Assembly: GCA_020849475.1 (NCBI GenBank)
Contig: JADLGE010000009.1
Location: 170,281 to 234,280 of the forward strand
DNA from: Gammaproteobacteria bacterium
Lineage (GTDB): Bacteria; Pseudomonadota; Gammaproteobacteria; Ga0077536
DNA length: 64,000 bases
Direction of reading: 5' to 3'
The first letter of the stretch is position 1; each line of letters begins with the position of its first letter. The position numbers and the translations under genes are program-made. Below the pieces are notes generated by a model. It was not told where the DNA came from. It ran no database searches and saw nothing but the letters and a program-made list of their open reading frames with translations. Of this stretch, positions 1 through 8,408 are shown piece by piece.

Positions 1-1113
1 GCCAAGGCTTCCAAGGCGCGCCAGGCCCAGAGTCGGTTGAAAGAACTGGAACGCATGCAGACGGTGGCGGCGGCGCACGTCGATTCGCCCTTCGACTTCC
101 GCATCCTCGAAGCGGACAAGGTCTCCGATCCCTTGCTGAGCCTCAATGATGTTGCGGTCGGCTATGACGGGCGCACGGTGTTGCGCGACATCAAGCTCAA
201 TCTGCATCCCGGCTCACGCATCGGTTTGCTGGGCGCCAACGGCGCAGGCAAGTCGACCTTCATCAAGACCTTGATGGGCGAACTCGCGCCGCTGCGCGGC
301 GTGCTGACACGAGGCACGCATCTGCGCATCGGATATTTCGCGCAGCAGCAGCTGGAAGTGCTCGACCTTGAGGCCAGCGCCGCGCTGCATGTGCAACGCC
401 TGTCGCCCGAGGCTTCAGAGCAGAAGATTCGCACGTTCCTTGGCGGCTTCGATTTTCATGGCGATGCCGCCCTGAGCCCCATCCGGCCTTTCAGCGGCGG
501 CGAGAAGGCGCGCCTGGCACTGGCGCTGGTGGCCTGGCAGCAGCCCAACCTGCTGTTGCTCGACGAGCCCACCAACCATCTCGATCTCGAAATGCGCCAG
601 GCCTTGACCCTCGCCCTGCAGGAATTCGGTGGCGCCATCGTGCTGGTTTCCCACGACCGCTACCTGCTACGCAATTGCGTGGACGAATTCCATCTCATCG
701 AAGACGGACGCATGCAGCCCTTCGATGGCGATCTCGATGACTATCACAAGCGCCAACAGCAGCGCGACCGTGACAGCGCCACGCCGGCGCTGGCCGTGGA
801 GGCAGACGCCGCCGCCGGCGCGGCGCGCGGCAAGCAGGCGCGCCAGGAAGCAGCAGCGCGACGCGCGCAGGTCGCGCCGGCGCGCAATGCGGTGAAAAAG
901 CTCGAACAGGCGATGGAGAAAATCCAGGGCGAGCTTGCCAGGCTCGAAGCGCGTCTGGCGGACAGCACGCTCTATGAAGCAGCGCGTAAGGCCGAGCTCA
1001 CCGAGTTACTGCAAAAGCGCGGCGTGCTGCAGCAGCAGCTGTCAGAGCAGGAGAGCGAGTGGCTGGAGAAACAGGACGCGCTCGAGATGCTGGAGCGGGA
1101 ATCAACGCAGTAG
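1..1113 (+). CDS. yheS: ABC-F family ATPase, C-terminal part (YheS-like), 5' truncated by window edge
   Basis: The reading frame is open from base 1, so the gene starts upstream; about 370 residues are visible. They hold the end of the inter-domain linker (QSRLKELERM), then the second ATPase domain with Walker A GANGAGKST, signature FSGGEKARLALA, Walker B LLLLDEPTNHLD and switch VSHDR. After it comes a charged, Lys/Arg/Glu-rich C-terminal coiled coil. There are no membrane segments, as expected for soluble ABC-F proteins, which bind the ribosomal E site and act as translation factors. The linker and coiled coil fit the YheS branch better than Uup or EttA. The gene ends 11 bases from the convergent CHASE2 gene. 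Confidence 0.85.
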   Translation, partial: AKASKARQAQSRLKELERMQTVAAAHVDSPFDFRILEADKVSDPLLSLNDVAVGYDGRTVLRDIKLNLHPGSRIGLLGANGAGKSTFIKTLMGELAPLRGVLTRGTHLRIGYFAQQQLEVLDLEASAALHVQRLSPEASEQKIRTFLGGFDFHGDAALSPIRPFSGGEKARLALALVAWQQPNLLLLDEPTNHLDLEMRQALTLALQEFGGAIVLVSHDRYLLRNCVDEFHLIEDGRMQPFDGDLDDYHKRQQQRDRDSATPALAVEADAAAGAARGKQARQEAAARRAQVAPARNAVKKLEQAMEKIQGELARLEARLADSTLYEAARKAELTELLQKRGVLQQQLSEQESEWLEKQDALEMLERESTQ

Positions 1114-1124
1114 ATGCGTTGGCT

Positions 1125-4079
1125 TCAATGCAGGCGCGGCATGACGGGCGGCTCGTGTTCGGGCTGATTACGCGTTTGCGCCATGCTGCTGTGGCCGGCG
1201 CGCGCCCCAATCCAGCGCTCCAATTCCGCCGCCGGCATCGCCCGCCCCAGGTAGTAGCCCTGTATCTCATCGCAGCGATGGGCGCGCAGGAAGGCCATCT
1301 GTGCGGCGTTTTCCACGCCTTCGGCAATCACCGACAGGTGCATGCTGTGGGCCATCGCAATCACGGCGCGGGTGATGGCGGCATCGCCCGCGTCGCTGGT
1401 GAGATCGCGAATGAAGGATTGGTCAATCTTCACCTGGTCGACTGGCAGTTGCTTGAGGTTGGCGAGTGACGCATAGCCGGTGCCGAAGTCATCAATGGCA
1501 ATGCGCAGGCCCAAACCCTTCAATGATTGCAGCAGGCGGCCGGCGCGTTCGCGCTCATGCATCACCGCGCTCTCGGTGATTTCGAGGGTGATATTGCGCG
1601 CATCGACGCCAGTGAGGGCGAGCGCGGCCTTGACGCTGCCCAGCCAGCCATCGTGGGCGAGCTGGCGCGCCGAGACATTGATGCCAATCTTGAGTGGCAG
1701 GCCCGCCAGCTGCCAATGCCGGGCCTGGCGGCAGGCCTGCTGGAATACCCACTCACCGATGTGATGAATGAGATCCGATTCCTCGGCGACCGGCACATAC
1801 TCGCCCGGCAGTAACAGACCTTGTTGCGGATGATGCCAGCGCAACAGCGCCTCCGCGCCTGTCACCTGGTCGCTGTCCAGCGCCAGGGTCGGCTGGTAGT
1901 AGAGTTCGAATTCGCCGTTGCGCAGCGCGTGATGCAGGGCATTGGCGACTTGCAGATGCTGACGCGCGCGCGCGTCGTAGGCTTCATCGTAGTAACCGAT
2001 GCCGTTGCGTTCGCGTTGCTTGACGCGATGCAGGGCGGCATCGGCGTGCTTGAACAGGCTCTCGACATCTTCACCGTCGCGCGGATAAATGCTCACACCG
2101 ATGCTGCCGGTGATGCGCACGTCGTGATGTTCGAGGGTATAGGGGTCATTGCCGATGTCGAGAAAGCGCTGCGCCTGCGCGCCGACGCCATCGGTCTGCG
2201 AGATACCGGTGAGCAGCACACCGAACTGGTCGCCGTCCCAGCGTGCGACGGTGTCATGGGCGCGCGCCACATGGCTGAGTCGCTCCGCGATTTCCACCAG
2301 CAGTGCGTCGCCGACCGCGTGACCATGGCTGCTGTTGATGTACTTGAAGCCATCGAGATCGAGAAACAGCACCGCCAGCATGTCGCCATCGCGCCGCGCC
2401 GCGGCGATGGCCTGCGTCACGCGGTCGGCCAAGAGCTCGCGATTGGGCAGGCGCGTGAGGGCGTCGTGAGTGGCCTGATGCGCGACCTGGCGACTCAGGG
2501 ACAGGTTTTCGGTGACGTCATGAAACGCGATGACCGCGCCCTGTCGTGAGCCGTCTTCGGCGACTATCGGGCTGGCGGTGATGCGCACCGCATAGGCGTC
2601 GCCGAAGCGCCTGTTGAGCAGCGCATAGGACGGCGAGCGCACCGAACGGTTTTCACGTAACGCCTGCTCGATGATGAGCATGGCCTTGTCGCGTTCGGCT
2701 TTCTGCGCCGACCAGAAGATGGTCGAGATATGGCGACCGATGGCATCGCGTCGCGCTTGTTCGCTCAAGGCCTCGGCAACCGGATTCATGTAGGTGACGA
2801 GGCCGTCGTGATCGGTCGTCACCACCGCGTCGCCGATGGCGTGCAGCGTGGCGCGCGCCAGTTCTCTTTCACGGCGCAGACTGCGCGCCGCGCGTTCCAC
2901 GCGCCGCCAGCTCCACAAGGGATAGCTGCAAGCCCCGGCCAGCAGTGCCGGCGCGGGCGCCAGCCACAGATCGAATGCCAGCAGCAGCAGCACCGGCACC
3001 GAGATGGTGAGGACGGTCAGCACGGCAGCCACCGCGAGCCCCTGGCGCGGTGAACAGCGTGGATAGAGCAGCGCCGGCGCCAAGGCGAACAGCGACAGCA
3101 GCGCGGCGTACAGAGGCCCACGCAGCGGACTGACCCAGGCGCGGTTGCGCAGGTTGTCGAGCACCGTGGCATTGAACTCGACGCCTGACATCGGCTGTGC
3201 TTCACCGGACACCGGCGTGGCGAGACTGCGGCCGAGGCCGGCGGCGGTTACACCGACCAACACGAAGCGTCCGCGCAGACTGTTGAGCAATGCGTCCTGC
3301 TGCAACACGTCGGCGAACGACACTTCGCGAAAGCGCCCCGGCGCGCCGAGAAAATTCACCAGCAGCCGATAGTCGCGCAGCCATTGCGAGGCGCTGGCGC
3401 CGCCCACCGGCGCGCGCGTCTCACCGGGCAAGTGTTGCCATTCGCCGGGCGCCACCTGTTCGAGCATGGCCAGCGCCAGGGTCGGCCATACCGGTGACGA
3501 CAGTCCCGCCTGCAGATACACGCTGCGAATGACCGAATCGCGATCGAGCTCGGTGTCGACATGGCCAAGCTTGGCCGCGACCTGCGCGAAGGCGCGCAGC
3601 GGCTGCACTTCGCGCAAGGGGCCACTCGCGCTTTCCTGGTCAGGAAACACCGGCAGTACGACATTGCCATTGGCGGCAATCGCGCCGGCCAGGTGCGTGT
3701 CGCCGCCGTCATCGTTGGCGGCCTCGGCGAACATGATGTCGAAGGCCACGGCGCGCACGCCGGCGCGGGTCAGGCGCTCCAGCAATTGCGCATGCACATG
3801 GCGCGACCACGGCCAGCGTCCGAGCTGCTTGAGACTGCGATCGTCGATGGCGACGATCACGATGTCGTCGGGCGTGGCGCCGCGCTTCAAGCGCAGCGTG
3901 GCGTCGTAGATGACGTTGTCCCAGCGCTCGAGTAAGCCCGACAGTACCGCCAGCGCCATGACCGCGCACAGCGCGCCGGCGAGGCGTGCGGTTTCGCTGC
4001 GCGACCAGTCGACGAGCCGTGCGCGCAGCACGCTTACAAGGCCAGCGCGATCAATGGCAGGAACACCAGCATCCACCAA
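1125..4079 (-). CDS. CHASE2-PAS-GGDEF-EAL cyclic-di-GMP signalling protein
   Basis: A 984-residue membrane sensor. An N-terminal membrane segment (about 35-53) is followed by a periplasmic CHASE2 domain (about 55-320), hydrophobic segments (about 320-390), a PAS domain (about 410-525), GGDEF (about 540-700) and EAL (about 715-960). The cyclase signature is degenerate: DGDQF replaces GGDEF, so diguanylate cyclase activity is doubtful. The EAL side looks intact (GAEALLRWHHP, EITESAV, AIDDFGTGYASL), so c-di-GMP phosphodiesterase is the likely output. The proposed start lies 46 bases inside the upstream FecR/LysM gene. CHASE2 enzymes are known to sit beside FecR-domain proteins, so the two probably form one sensing pair. 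Confidence 0.9.
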   Translation of the reverse strand: MVDAGVPAIDRAGLVSVLRARLVDWSRSETARLAGALCAVMALAVLSGLLERWDNVIYDATLRLKRGATPDDIVIVAIDDRSLKQLGRWPWSRHVHAQLLERLTRAGVRAVAFDIMFAEAANDDGGDTHLAGAIAANGNVVLPVFPDQESASGPLREVQPLRAFAQVAAKLGHVDTELDRDSVIRSVYLQAGLSSPVWPTLALAMLEQVAPGEWQHLPGETRAPVGGASASQWLRDYRLLVNFLGAPGRFREVSFADVLQQDALLNSLRGRFVLVGVTAAGLGRSLATPVSGEAQPMSGVEFNATVLDNLRNRAWVSPLRGPLYAALLSLFALAPALLYPRCSPRQGLAVAAVLTVLTISVPVLLLLAFDLWLAPAPALLAGACSYPLWSWRRVERAARSLRRERELARATLHAIGDAVVTTDHDGLVTYMNPVAEALSEQARRDAIGRHISTIFWSAQKAERDKAMLIIEQALRENRSVRSPSYALLNRRFGDAYAVRITASPIVAEDGSRQGAVIAFHDVTENLSLSRQVAHQATHDALTRLPNRELLADRVTQAIAAARRDGDMLAVLFLDLDGFKYINSSHGHAVGDALLVEIAERLSHVARAHDTVARWDGDQFGVLLTGISQTDGVGAQAQRFLDIGNDPYTLEHHDVRITGSIGVSIYPRDGEDVESLFKHADAALHRVKQRERNGIGYYDEAYDARARQHLQVANALHHALRNGEFELYYQPTLALDSDQVTGAEALLRWHHPQQGLLLPGEYVPVAEESDLIHHIGEWVFQQACRQARHWQLAGLPLKIGINVSARQLAHDGWLGSVKAALALTGVDARNITLEITESAVMHERERAGRLLQSLKGLGLRIAIDDFGTGYASLANLKQLPVDQVKIDQSFIRDLTSDAGDAAITRAVIAMAHSMHLSVIAEGVENAAQMAFLRAHRCDEIQGYYLGRAMPAAELERWIGARAGHSSMAQTRNQPEHEPPVMPRLH

Positions 4080-5665
4080 CGCGCGCCGGCCTTGGCCGGC
4101 ACCTCGATTTTCTGCACGCTGCCATAGGCGCCTTCGACGCCGTCGCTGTCGATGGTCTTGACGTGCATGAAATACGCGCCGCCCTTGGGGCGTTTGAATC
4201 TCGCTTCGGCGCCGTCCACATGCATGTCGATCACGGGCGCGCTGAAGTTTTCATCGCTGGCAAGCTGAAACTGGAAAGTCTGACCCGGCTCGCCGGCGCG
4301 CCAGCGTACGCTCATATGCTCCTTGTCGACGGCCGGCGCTTCCATGGCCGGCGCCGGCGGCAAGCGACGGAACTGCTGGGTATCGCTGTAGGGGCCCTGA
4401 CCTTCGGCGTCGGTGACCGATGCCACGCGCCAATGGTAGAGACCAGGCGGCAGCGCCTGCGGCGTGGTGGCATGGCTGGCGGTGATGGCGTCGTCGTCCA
4501 TCACGAGGTCGGTGAATTTGTCGTCGCGTGCAACCTGCAGGTGATAGCGCGTGACTGTCGCGCTCTCGCCCCAGCTCATCGGCGGCTTCTCTTCCGGCAC
4601 GCCGGCGCCCGGCGCGGGGGTGGTCAACAGTGGCGGCTCTGGACGCGCGTCGAGTTCGAAGGCGTGATCCGCACTGAGGCCTTCCAGGCCCTGGGCATCG
4701 ATGCCGCGCACGCGCAGGAAGTAATGGCCGTCGGGCACATCGATGGCACGCAGGCGCGTGCCATCGGCGCGACCATCGAACAGCGGGCTGTCGAACTGCG
4801 TGTCGGCGGCGAGTTGAAAGCGATAGGCCTTGGCGTTCGCCAGCGCCGGCACGCTGAAAGCCACCGGCACCCGTTCCACGCGCAGCGGCAGCGCCGTGAG
4901 GTCGGGTTGCGGCAACAGCACCACCGGCGCGCTGGGCGCGGCCGACGCCGTGGCGACGGTGCCATAACCCGCGTCGACATCGACGCCGCTGGCGCTGGTA
5001 TTGACCGCAACCTTGCCTTCCAGCACTTCACTGCGCGTCGCATTACTGGCGGCGTTGACGCGATAACGCGTGCCACGCACCGCCGTGACGGCTGCCGGCG
5101 TGCTGATCTCGAAACGCCCCGGTCCTTTGCCGAGCGGCGCGACCAGGTTTTCCATGCGGCCCTGGGTGAGGCGCACCTGGGTGTCGTAGTAGTCGGTGTT
5201 CTCGAAACTGCCGAGCGCGTCGAGATGGAGTTCCCCCTCGGCGTGCACCAGCACGCGTGAGCCGTCGGCGAATTCGAGGGTGACATTGGCATCCTTGCCG
5301 GTCTGGATGACATCGCCGCTGCGCAATTGCATGCCGACCGTCAAGGGGCGTGCAGCGCGCTTGCCGCGCAGCTCCGCCTGGCCATGGGCGGCCGCGACCT
5401 TGGCGATGGCATCGACGCGTCGCAGCCATTCGACCGGGATGCGCAGGCGCGTGCCGGGCGGAATGTGTTGCGGATCGTTGATGCGATTGAGGGTCTGGAT
5501 GCGCGGCCAGTACTTGATGCCGGCCAGGTAGCGTTCGGTGAGGTTCCAGGGATTGTCGCCGTCCTGCACGGTGTAAATCCATTCGGCGGCGTGGCCGGCG
5601 TGGCTCATCATGAGCGCAAGCAGGAACAAGGCCAGATGGAGTTGATGAACGTGGCGCGGCAACAT
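4034..5665 (-). CDS. LysM/FecR-domain exported protein with FN3-like repeats and C-terminal membrane anchor
   Basis: A 543-residue protein with a signal peptide ending near AGHA-AE. A LysM-like segment follows (YTVQDGDNPWNLTERYL, about 30-80), then a FecR domain (about 105-205; LRSGDVIQTGKDANVTLEF). After that come three tandem beta-sandwich repeats (about 255-515), each with a core like FQLA.D..F and ending in Y..RV..ID..G.EG. The last ~15 residues (WWMLVFLPLIALAL) are hydrophobic and could anchor the tail. It is probably periplasmic and peptidoglycan-binding, and its gene overlaps that of the CHASE2 protein. A role as periplasmic input partner is inferred from this linkage and the known FecR-CHASE2 pairing. 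Confidence 0.85.
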   Translation of the reverse strand: MLPRHVHQLHLALFLLALMMSHAGHAAEWIYTVQDGDNPWNLTERYLAGIKYWPRIQTLNRINDPQHIPPGTRLRIPVEWLRRVDAIAKVAAAHGQAELRGKRAARPLTVGMQLRSGDVIQTGKDANVTLEFADGSRVLVHAEGELHLDALGSFENTDYYDTQVRLTQGRMENLVAPLGKGPGRFEISTPAAVTAVRGTRYRVNAASNATRSEVLEGKVAVNTSASGVDVDAGYGTVATASAAPSAPVVLLPQPDLTALPLRVERVPVAFSVPALANAKAYRFQLAADTQFDSPLFDGRADGTRLRAIDVPDGHYFLRVRGIDAQGLEGLSADHAFELDARPEPPLLTTPAPGAGVPEEKPPMSWGESATVTRYHLQVARDDKFTDLVMDDDAITASHATTPQALPPGLYHWRVASVTDAEGQGPYSDTQQFRRLPPAPAMEAPAVDKEHMSVRWRAGEPGQTFQFQLASDENFSAPVIDMHVDGAEARFKRPKGGAYFMHVKTIDSDGVEGAYGSVQKIEVPAKAGARWWMLVFLPLIALAL

Positions 5666-5775
5666 GACGACTTCCTTTTCCCATCTCTGGCGCCGAGGCC
5701 ATCCGTGGGTGAGCTGTGTGATAGACCGACGGCGCGGTCCGACACCCCCATGCTACTCAAGGCAGGCGAGGAGGT

Positions 5776-5799
5776 CACGATTTCGCGGTTAGAATCGTG
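5776..5799. promoter_or_regulatory. Inverted repeat in the divergent FecR / LLM intergenic region (candidate operator)
   Basis: A perfect 7-base inverted repeat, CACGATT then 10 bases then AATCGTG, lies between the divergent FecR/LysM gene and the luciferase-like gene. The right half overlaps TAGAAT (5790-5795), which could be a -10 box for rightward transcription, but no good -35 is seen at normal spacing. Operator function is inference. Confidence 0.3.
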
Positions 5800-5803
5800 T
5801 CAC

Positions 5804-5875
5804 TTGCAGCTGCGGATTCATTCGTTCATTTTCATGCCGCGCGATTATCGTGAATGTCAGACTGAAGTCTGACAC
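5804..5875. repeat. Chimeric extragenic palindrome: family B left arm joined to family A right arm
   Basis: The left part (about 5806-5830) resembles the left arm of the family B doublet at 41316 (GCAGCTGCGGATTCATTCG against GTAGCTGCGAATTCATTCG). The right part holds a perfect family A palindrome, TGTCAGACT-GA-AGTCTGACA (5855-5874), preceded by GAA as in the family A right arms at 62284-62368. The whole sits just upstream of the luciferase-like gene and may be a recombinant or decayed element. Confidence 0.6.
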
Positions 5876-5935
5876 TGGCGTATGAATGACTTCGCACCCT
5901 CGACCGAGCCCCAACCACACGAGGAATCCTTCACC

Positions 5936-6859
5936 ATGAAATTCGGACTCATGAGCGGTGCATCCATGCACGGTGTCAGCGTCGATTCGATAGTCGAGCT
6001 GGCGCGGCGCGCCGAGGGCGCGGGTTTTGACACGCTGTGGATGGCGCACATCCGCTCCATCGATGCCATCGCGGCACTCGGTGTCGCCGGCCGCGAGACC
6101 TCGCGCATCGAACTCGGCACCGCGGTCACGCCCACTTATCCGCGCCATCCGATGGCGATGGCGCAGCAGGCCTTGACCACCGCGCAGCTCAGCGGCAACC
6201 GTTTCGTGCTCGGCATCGGTCTGTCCCACAAGCTGGTGGTGGAGGGCATGCTCGGCATGTCCTATGCGCAGCCCGCGCGACACATGCGCGAGTATTTGAA
6301 GATCCTGCGACCGCTGCTACGCGGTGAAATGGTCAATTTCGACGGCGAGGAATTCCGCGTCGCCAATTTGCAGGTGGCGGTGCCCGGCGTCAGCGACGTA
6401 CCGGTGGTGGTGGCGGCGCTCGGCGAACACATGCTGCGCTTGAGCGGCCGTCTCGCCGACGGCACCAGCACCTGGATGACCGGGCCGCGCACCATCGCCG
6501 AACATATCGTCAAACATCTGCTGCCGGCCGCGGCGGCGGCGGGCCGTCCGGCGCCGCGCATCATCGGCGGTTATCCCATCGTGCTGACCAAGGACGTCGC
6601 CGCGGCGCGCGCGGTGATCGGCAAGACGCTCGAAATCTACGGGCAGTTGCCGAGCTATCGCGCGATGCTCGATCGTGAAGGCTACGGAGGCCCGGCCGAT
6701 CTCGCGCTGGTCGGTGACGAAGCAACGCTGCGGCGCGAAATCGGCCGCATCCGCGACAGCGGCGTGACCGATTTCAACGCGGCCATCAGCGACACCGATG
6801 CGGGCGCCTTCGCGCGGACTTTCGAATTCCTGGCGGCGGTGAAGGGCGAGTTTGCCTGA
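5936..6859 (+). CDS. LLM class (luciferase-like) flavin- or F420-dependent oxidoreductase
   Basis: A 307-residue luciferase-like TIM barrel. It opens with KFGLMSGASMHG, followed by the conserved GFDTLWMAHIRS and the IELGTAVTPTYPRHPMAMAQQALT block typical of LLM-class oxidoreductases. The ATG at 5936 was chosen over one 54 bases upstream because the family start (MKFGL) begins here and GAGGA lies 8-12 bases before it. These enzymes use reduced FMN or F420; the cofactor cannot be decided from this sequence and no F420 biosynthesis gene is in the window. It converges on a PhyH dioxygenase gene only 19 bases away. Substrate unknown. Confidence 0.85.
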   Translation: MKFGLMSGASMHGVSVDSIVELARRAEGAGFDTLWMAHIRSIDAIAALGVAGRETSRIELGTAVTPTYPRHPMAMAQQALTTAQLSGNRFVLGIGLSHKLVVEGMLGMSYAQPARHMREYLKILRPLLRGEMVNFDGEEFRVANLQVAVPGVSDVPVVVAALGEHMLRLSGRLADGTSTWMTGPRTIAEHIVKHLLPAAAAAGRPAPRIIGGYPIVLTKDVAAARAVIGKTLEIYGQLPSYRAMLDREGYGGPADLALVGDEATLRREIGRIRDSGVTDFNAAISDTDAGAFARTFEFLAAVKGEFA

Positions 6860-6878
6860 GGCCGGGCGAGCGCGGCGC

Positions 6879-7700
6879 TCAGTAGCCGCGATGGCCGATG
6901 CTGAAATCATTGCGACCGCAGCGGTCGACACCGCGCAGCAACCATAGCGGTCGCTGCGCGAATTCCACCGGCGCGCTGTTGGATGCGCCGCCCATGTCGA
7001 GGCTGCGGTCATAGTGTGAGGTCGATGGCATGTAGCGCACCGCAAAGCCCGCGCGTCGCCGTCCCGAAGTATTGGCTTGCGAGCCGTGTACGATTTCGAC
7101 GTCGTGCAGTGAGACCTGGCCGGCCTCGAGCTCGATGTTGCGCACCTTGCTCAAGTCAATGCGTGGGTCGTTAAGCACGTTGTTCAGCACCAGGTCTTCG
7201 CGCGGGCTGATTGCATGGCTGAATTCCCCCATGCGGTGCGAGCCCGGGATGACGCGCATGCAGCCGTTGTCGACGCCTACATCGTCGAGCGCCATCCATA
7301 CCGTCACCGTCGCGCGCGGACGTATCGGCCAGTACTGACCGTCCTGATGCCACGGCACTTCGAGGCCGGTGGCGGCCGGTTTGCAGAATATGGCCGAGGC
7401 CCACAGGATGATGTCGGGGCCAATGATCTGCTCGACGAGGTCGAGCAGCGTGGGGTCACTGACGTAGTCGAAGAATTCGCGCGCCAGGGTCGAATCCTGC
7501 GCGCCTTCCTGCGGCACGTGGGGCAGGGCGATGAAGTCCGGTCGCACCTCGCGGCGCGCGGCGAGCAACTTGTCGAGCGCAGCCCGCAGCGCGGTCAGAC
7601 GCGTGGCGGACAAACGCCAGCCCGGCGTCAACTGGCCATCGTGATGGTAGCGCGCGACTTCCTCCGCGCTTAAGGGGGAAGCAGTGCGCGCGCCGCCCAC
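6879..7700 (-). CDS. Phytanoyl-CoA dioxygenase (PhyH) family protein
   Basis: A 273-residue Fe(II)/2-oxoglutarate dioxygenase. The iron ligands are visible as H118 and D120 (VPWHQDGQYW) and a distal His near 205 (VEIVHGSQANTSG), followed by the basic residues that bind 2-oxoglutarate (RRRAGFAVRY). The DNGCMRVIPGSH block is typical of PhyH. It starts 7 bases after the stop of the cupin gene, so the two are almost certainly co-transcribed. PhyH enzymes hydroxylate acyl-CoAs or diverse small molecules; the substrate here is not evident. A second, distinct PhyH paralogue lies at 10055-10906. Confidence 0.88.
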   Translation of the reverse strand: MGGARTASPLSAEEVARYHHDGQLTPGWRLSATRLTALRAALDKLLAARREVRPDFIALPHVPQEGAQDSTLAREFFDYVSDPTLLDLVEQIIGPDIILWASAIFCKPAATGLEVPWHQDGQYWPIRPRATVTVWMALDDVGVDNGCMRVIPGSHRMGEFSHAISPREDLVLNNVLNDPRIDLSKVRNIELEAGQVSLHDVEIVHGSQANTSGRRRAGFAVRYMPSTSHYDRSLDMGGASNSAPVEFAQRPLWLLRGVDRCGRNDFSIGHRGY

Positions 7701-7707
7701 AGGCGCC

Positions 7708-8253
7708 TCAGGCCGAAGCCACGGCGCGCAAATTCCCTTGCTCGTCCAACATGAGACCGGCGGCGCGTGCCGCGTCCTTCATCGACGCGGGCCAACCGAC
7801 GCGGCCCGGGTCGTGACCGCCGACCACCGCCAGCATCATGGCGGTCTCGCTGCCGACATTGCGGAAGCCGCGCATGATCTGCACCGGCACCGAGATCACG
7901 TCGTAGGGTTCGAGGATCACTTCCTTCTCGCCATTCGGGCCCCAGTAAATCGCCCAGCGCCCGGTCAGCGGCATGAACACCTCCTGGGTGAGATGGGAAT
8001 GCAGGGCCGCGCCCTTGCCGGGCTCGGAGCGGATCATGGCCAGATGGAAATCCTGCGGTGGGATCTGCGGCTGCATGCTGTCGTCTTCCTGCACACCGTT
8101 GCCGATGATGCTGAAGATTTCGCGCTCATGGCCTGGAATGCGCGTATCGAGAAAGGCCTCGGCCGAGCTCTTCTGATTCTTGAAACGCGCGACATTGCGC
8201 TCCATTTCTTCGACCGTGAAGTCGATGTCGGTAATTTCAGCGTACTGCACCAT
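7708..8253 (-). CDS. Cupin-domain protein
   Basis: A 181-residue single-cupin protein. Motif 1 is seen as LHSHLTQEVFMPLTGRW, giving an H-x-H-x4-E metal-binding pattern; motif 2 lies around EPYDVISVPVQIMRGFRNVG. The start at 8253 is set by GGGGAG 7 bases before ATG (MVQYAEITDIDF); an in-frame extension to 8364 lacks homology-like sequence. Such proteins are oxygenases, isomerases or ligand sensors. It is first in a two-gene operon with the PhyH gene and divergent from the 8409 monooxygenase, which suggests a shared catabolic role. Activity not assignable. Confidence 0.8.
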   Translation of the reverse strand: MVQYAEITDIDFTVEEMERNVARFKNQKSSAEAFLDTRIPGHEREIFSIIGNGVQEDDSMQPQIPPQDFHLAMIRSEPGKGAALHSHLTQEVFMPLTGRWAIYWGPNGEKEVILEPYDVISVPVQIMRGFRNVGSETAMMLAVVGGHDPGRVGWPASMKDAARAAGLMLDEQGNLRAVASA

Positions 8254-8408
8254 GGTTGTTCTCCCCGCGAGCGAATGTGACGGCCAGACTATCGCCGCCT
8301 GCGCGGCCGTGGCAAGCCACCCACCGATTGAGTAAGTGCCAGCGCGTGGCGCGGCGCGCGACAATGGCGGGCAATCGAAGCGGCGCCAAGGCGCGGAGCA
8401 GCTATCCC

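Noticed and set aside
3986..5260. A 424-codon plus-strand frame
   Set aside because: Antisense to the FecR/LysM gene; no domain, no ribosome-binding site.
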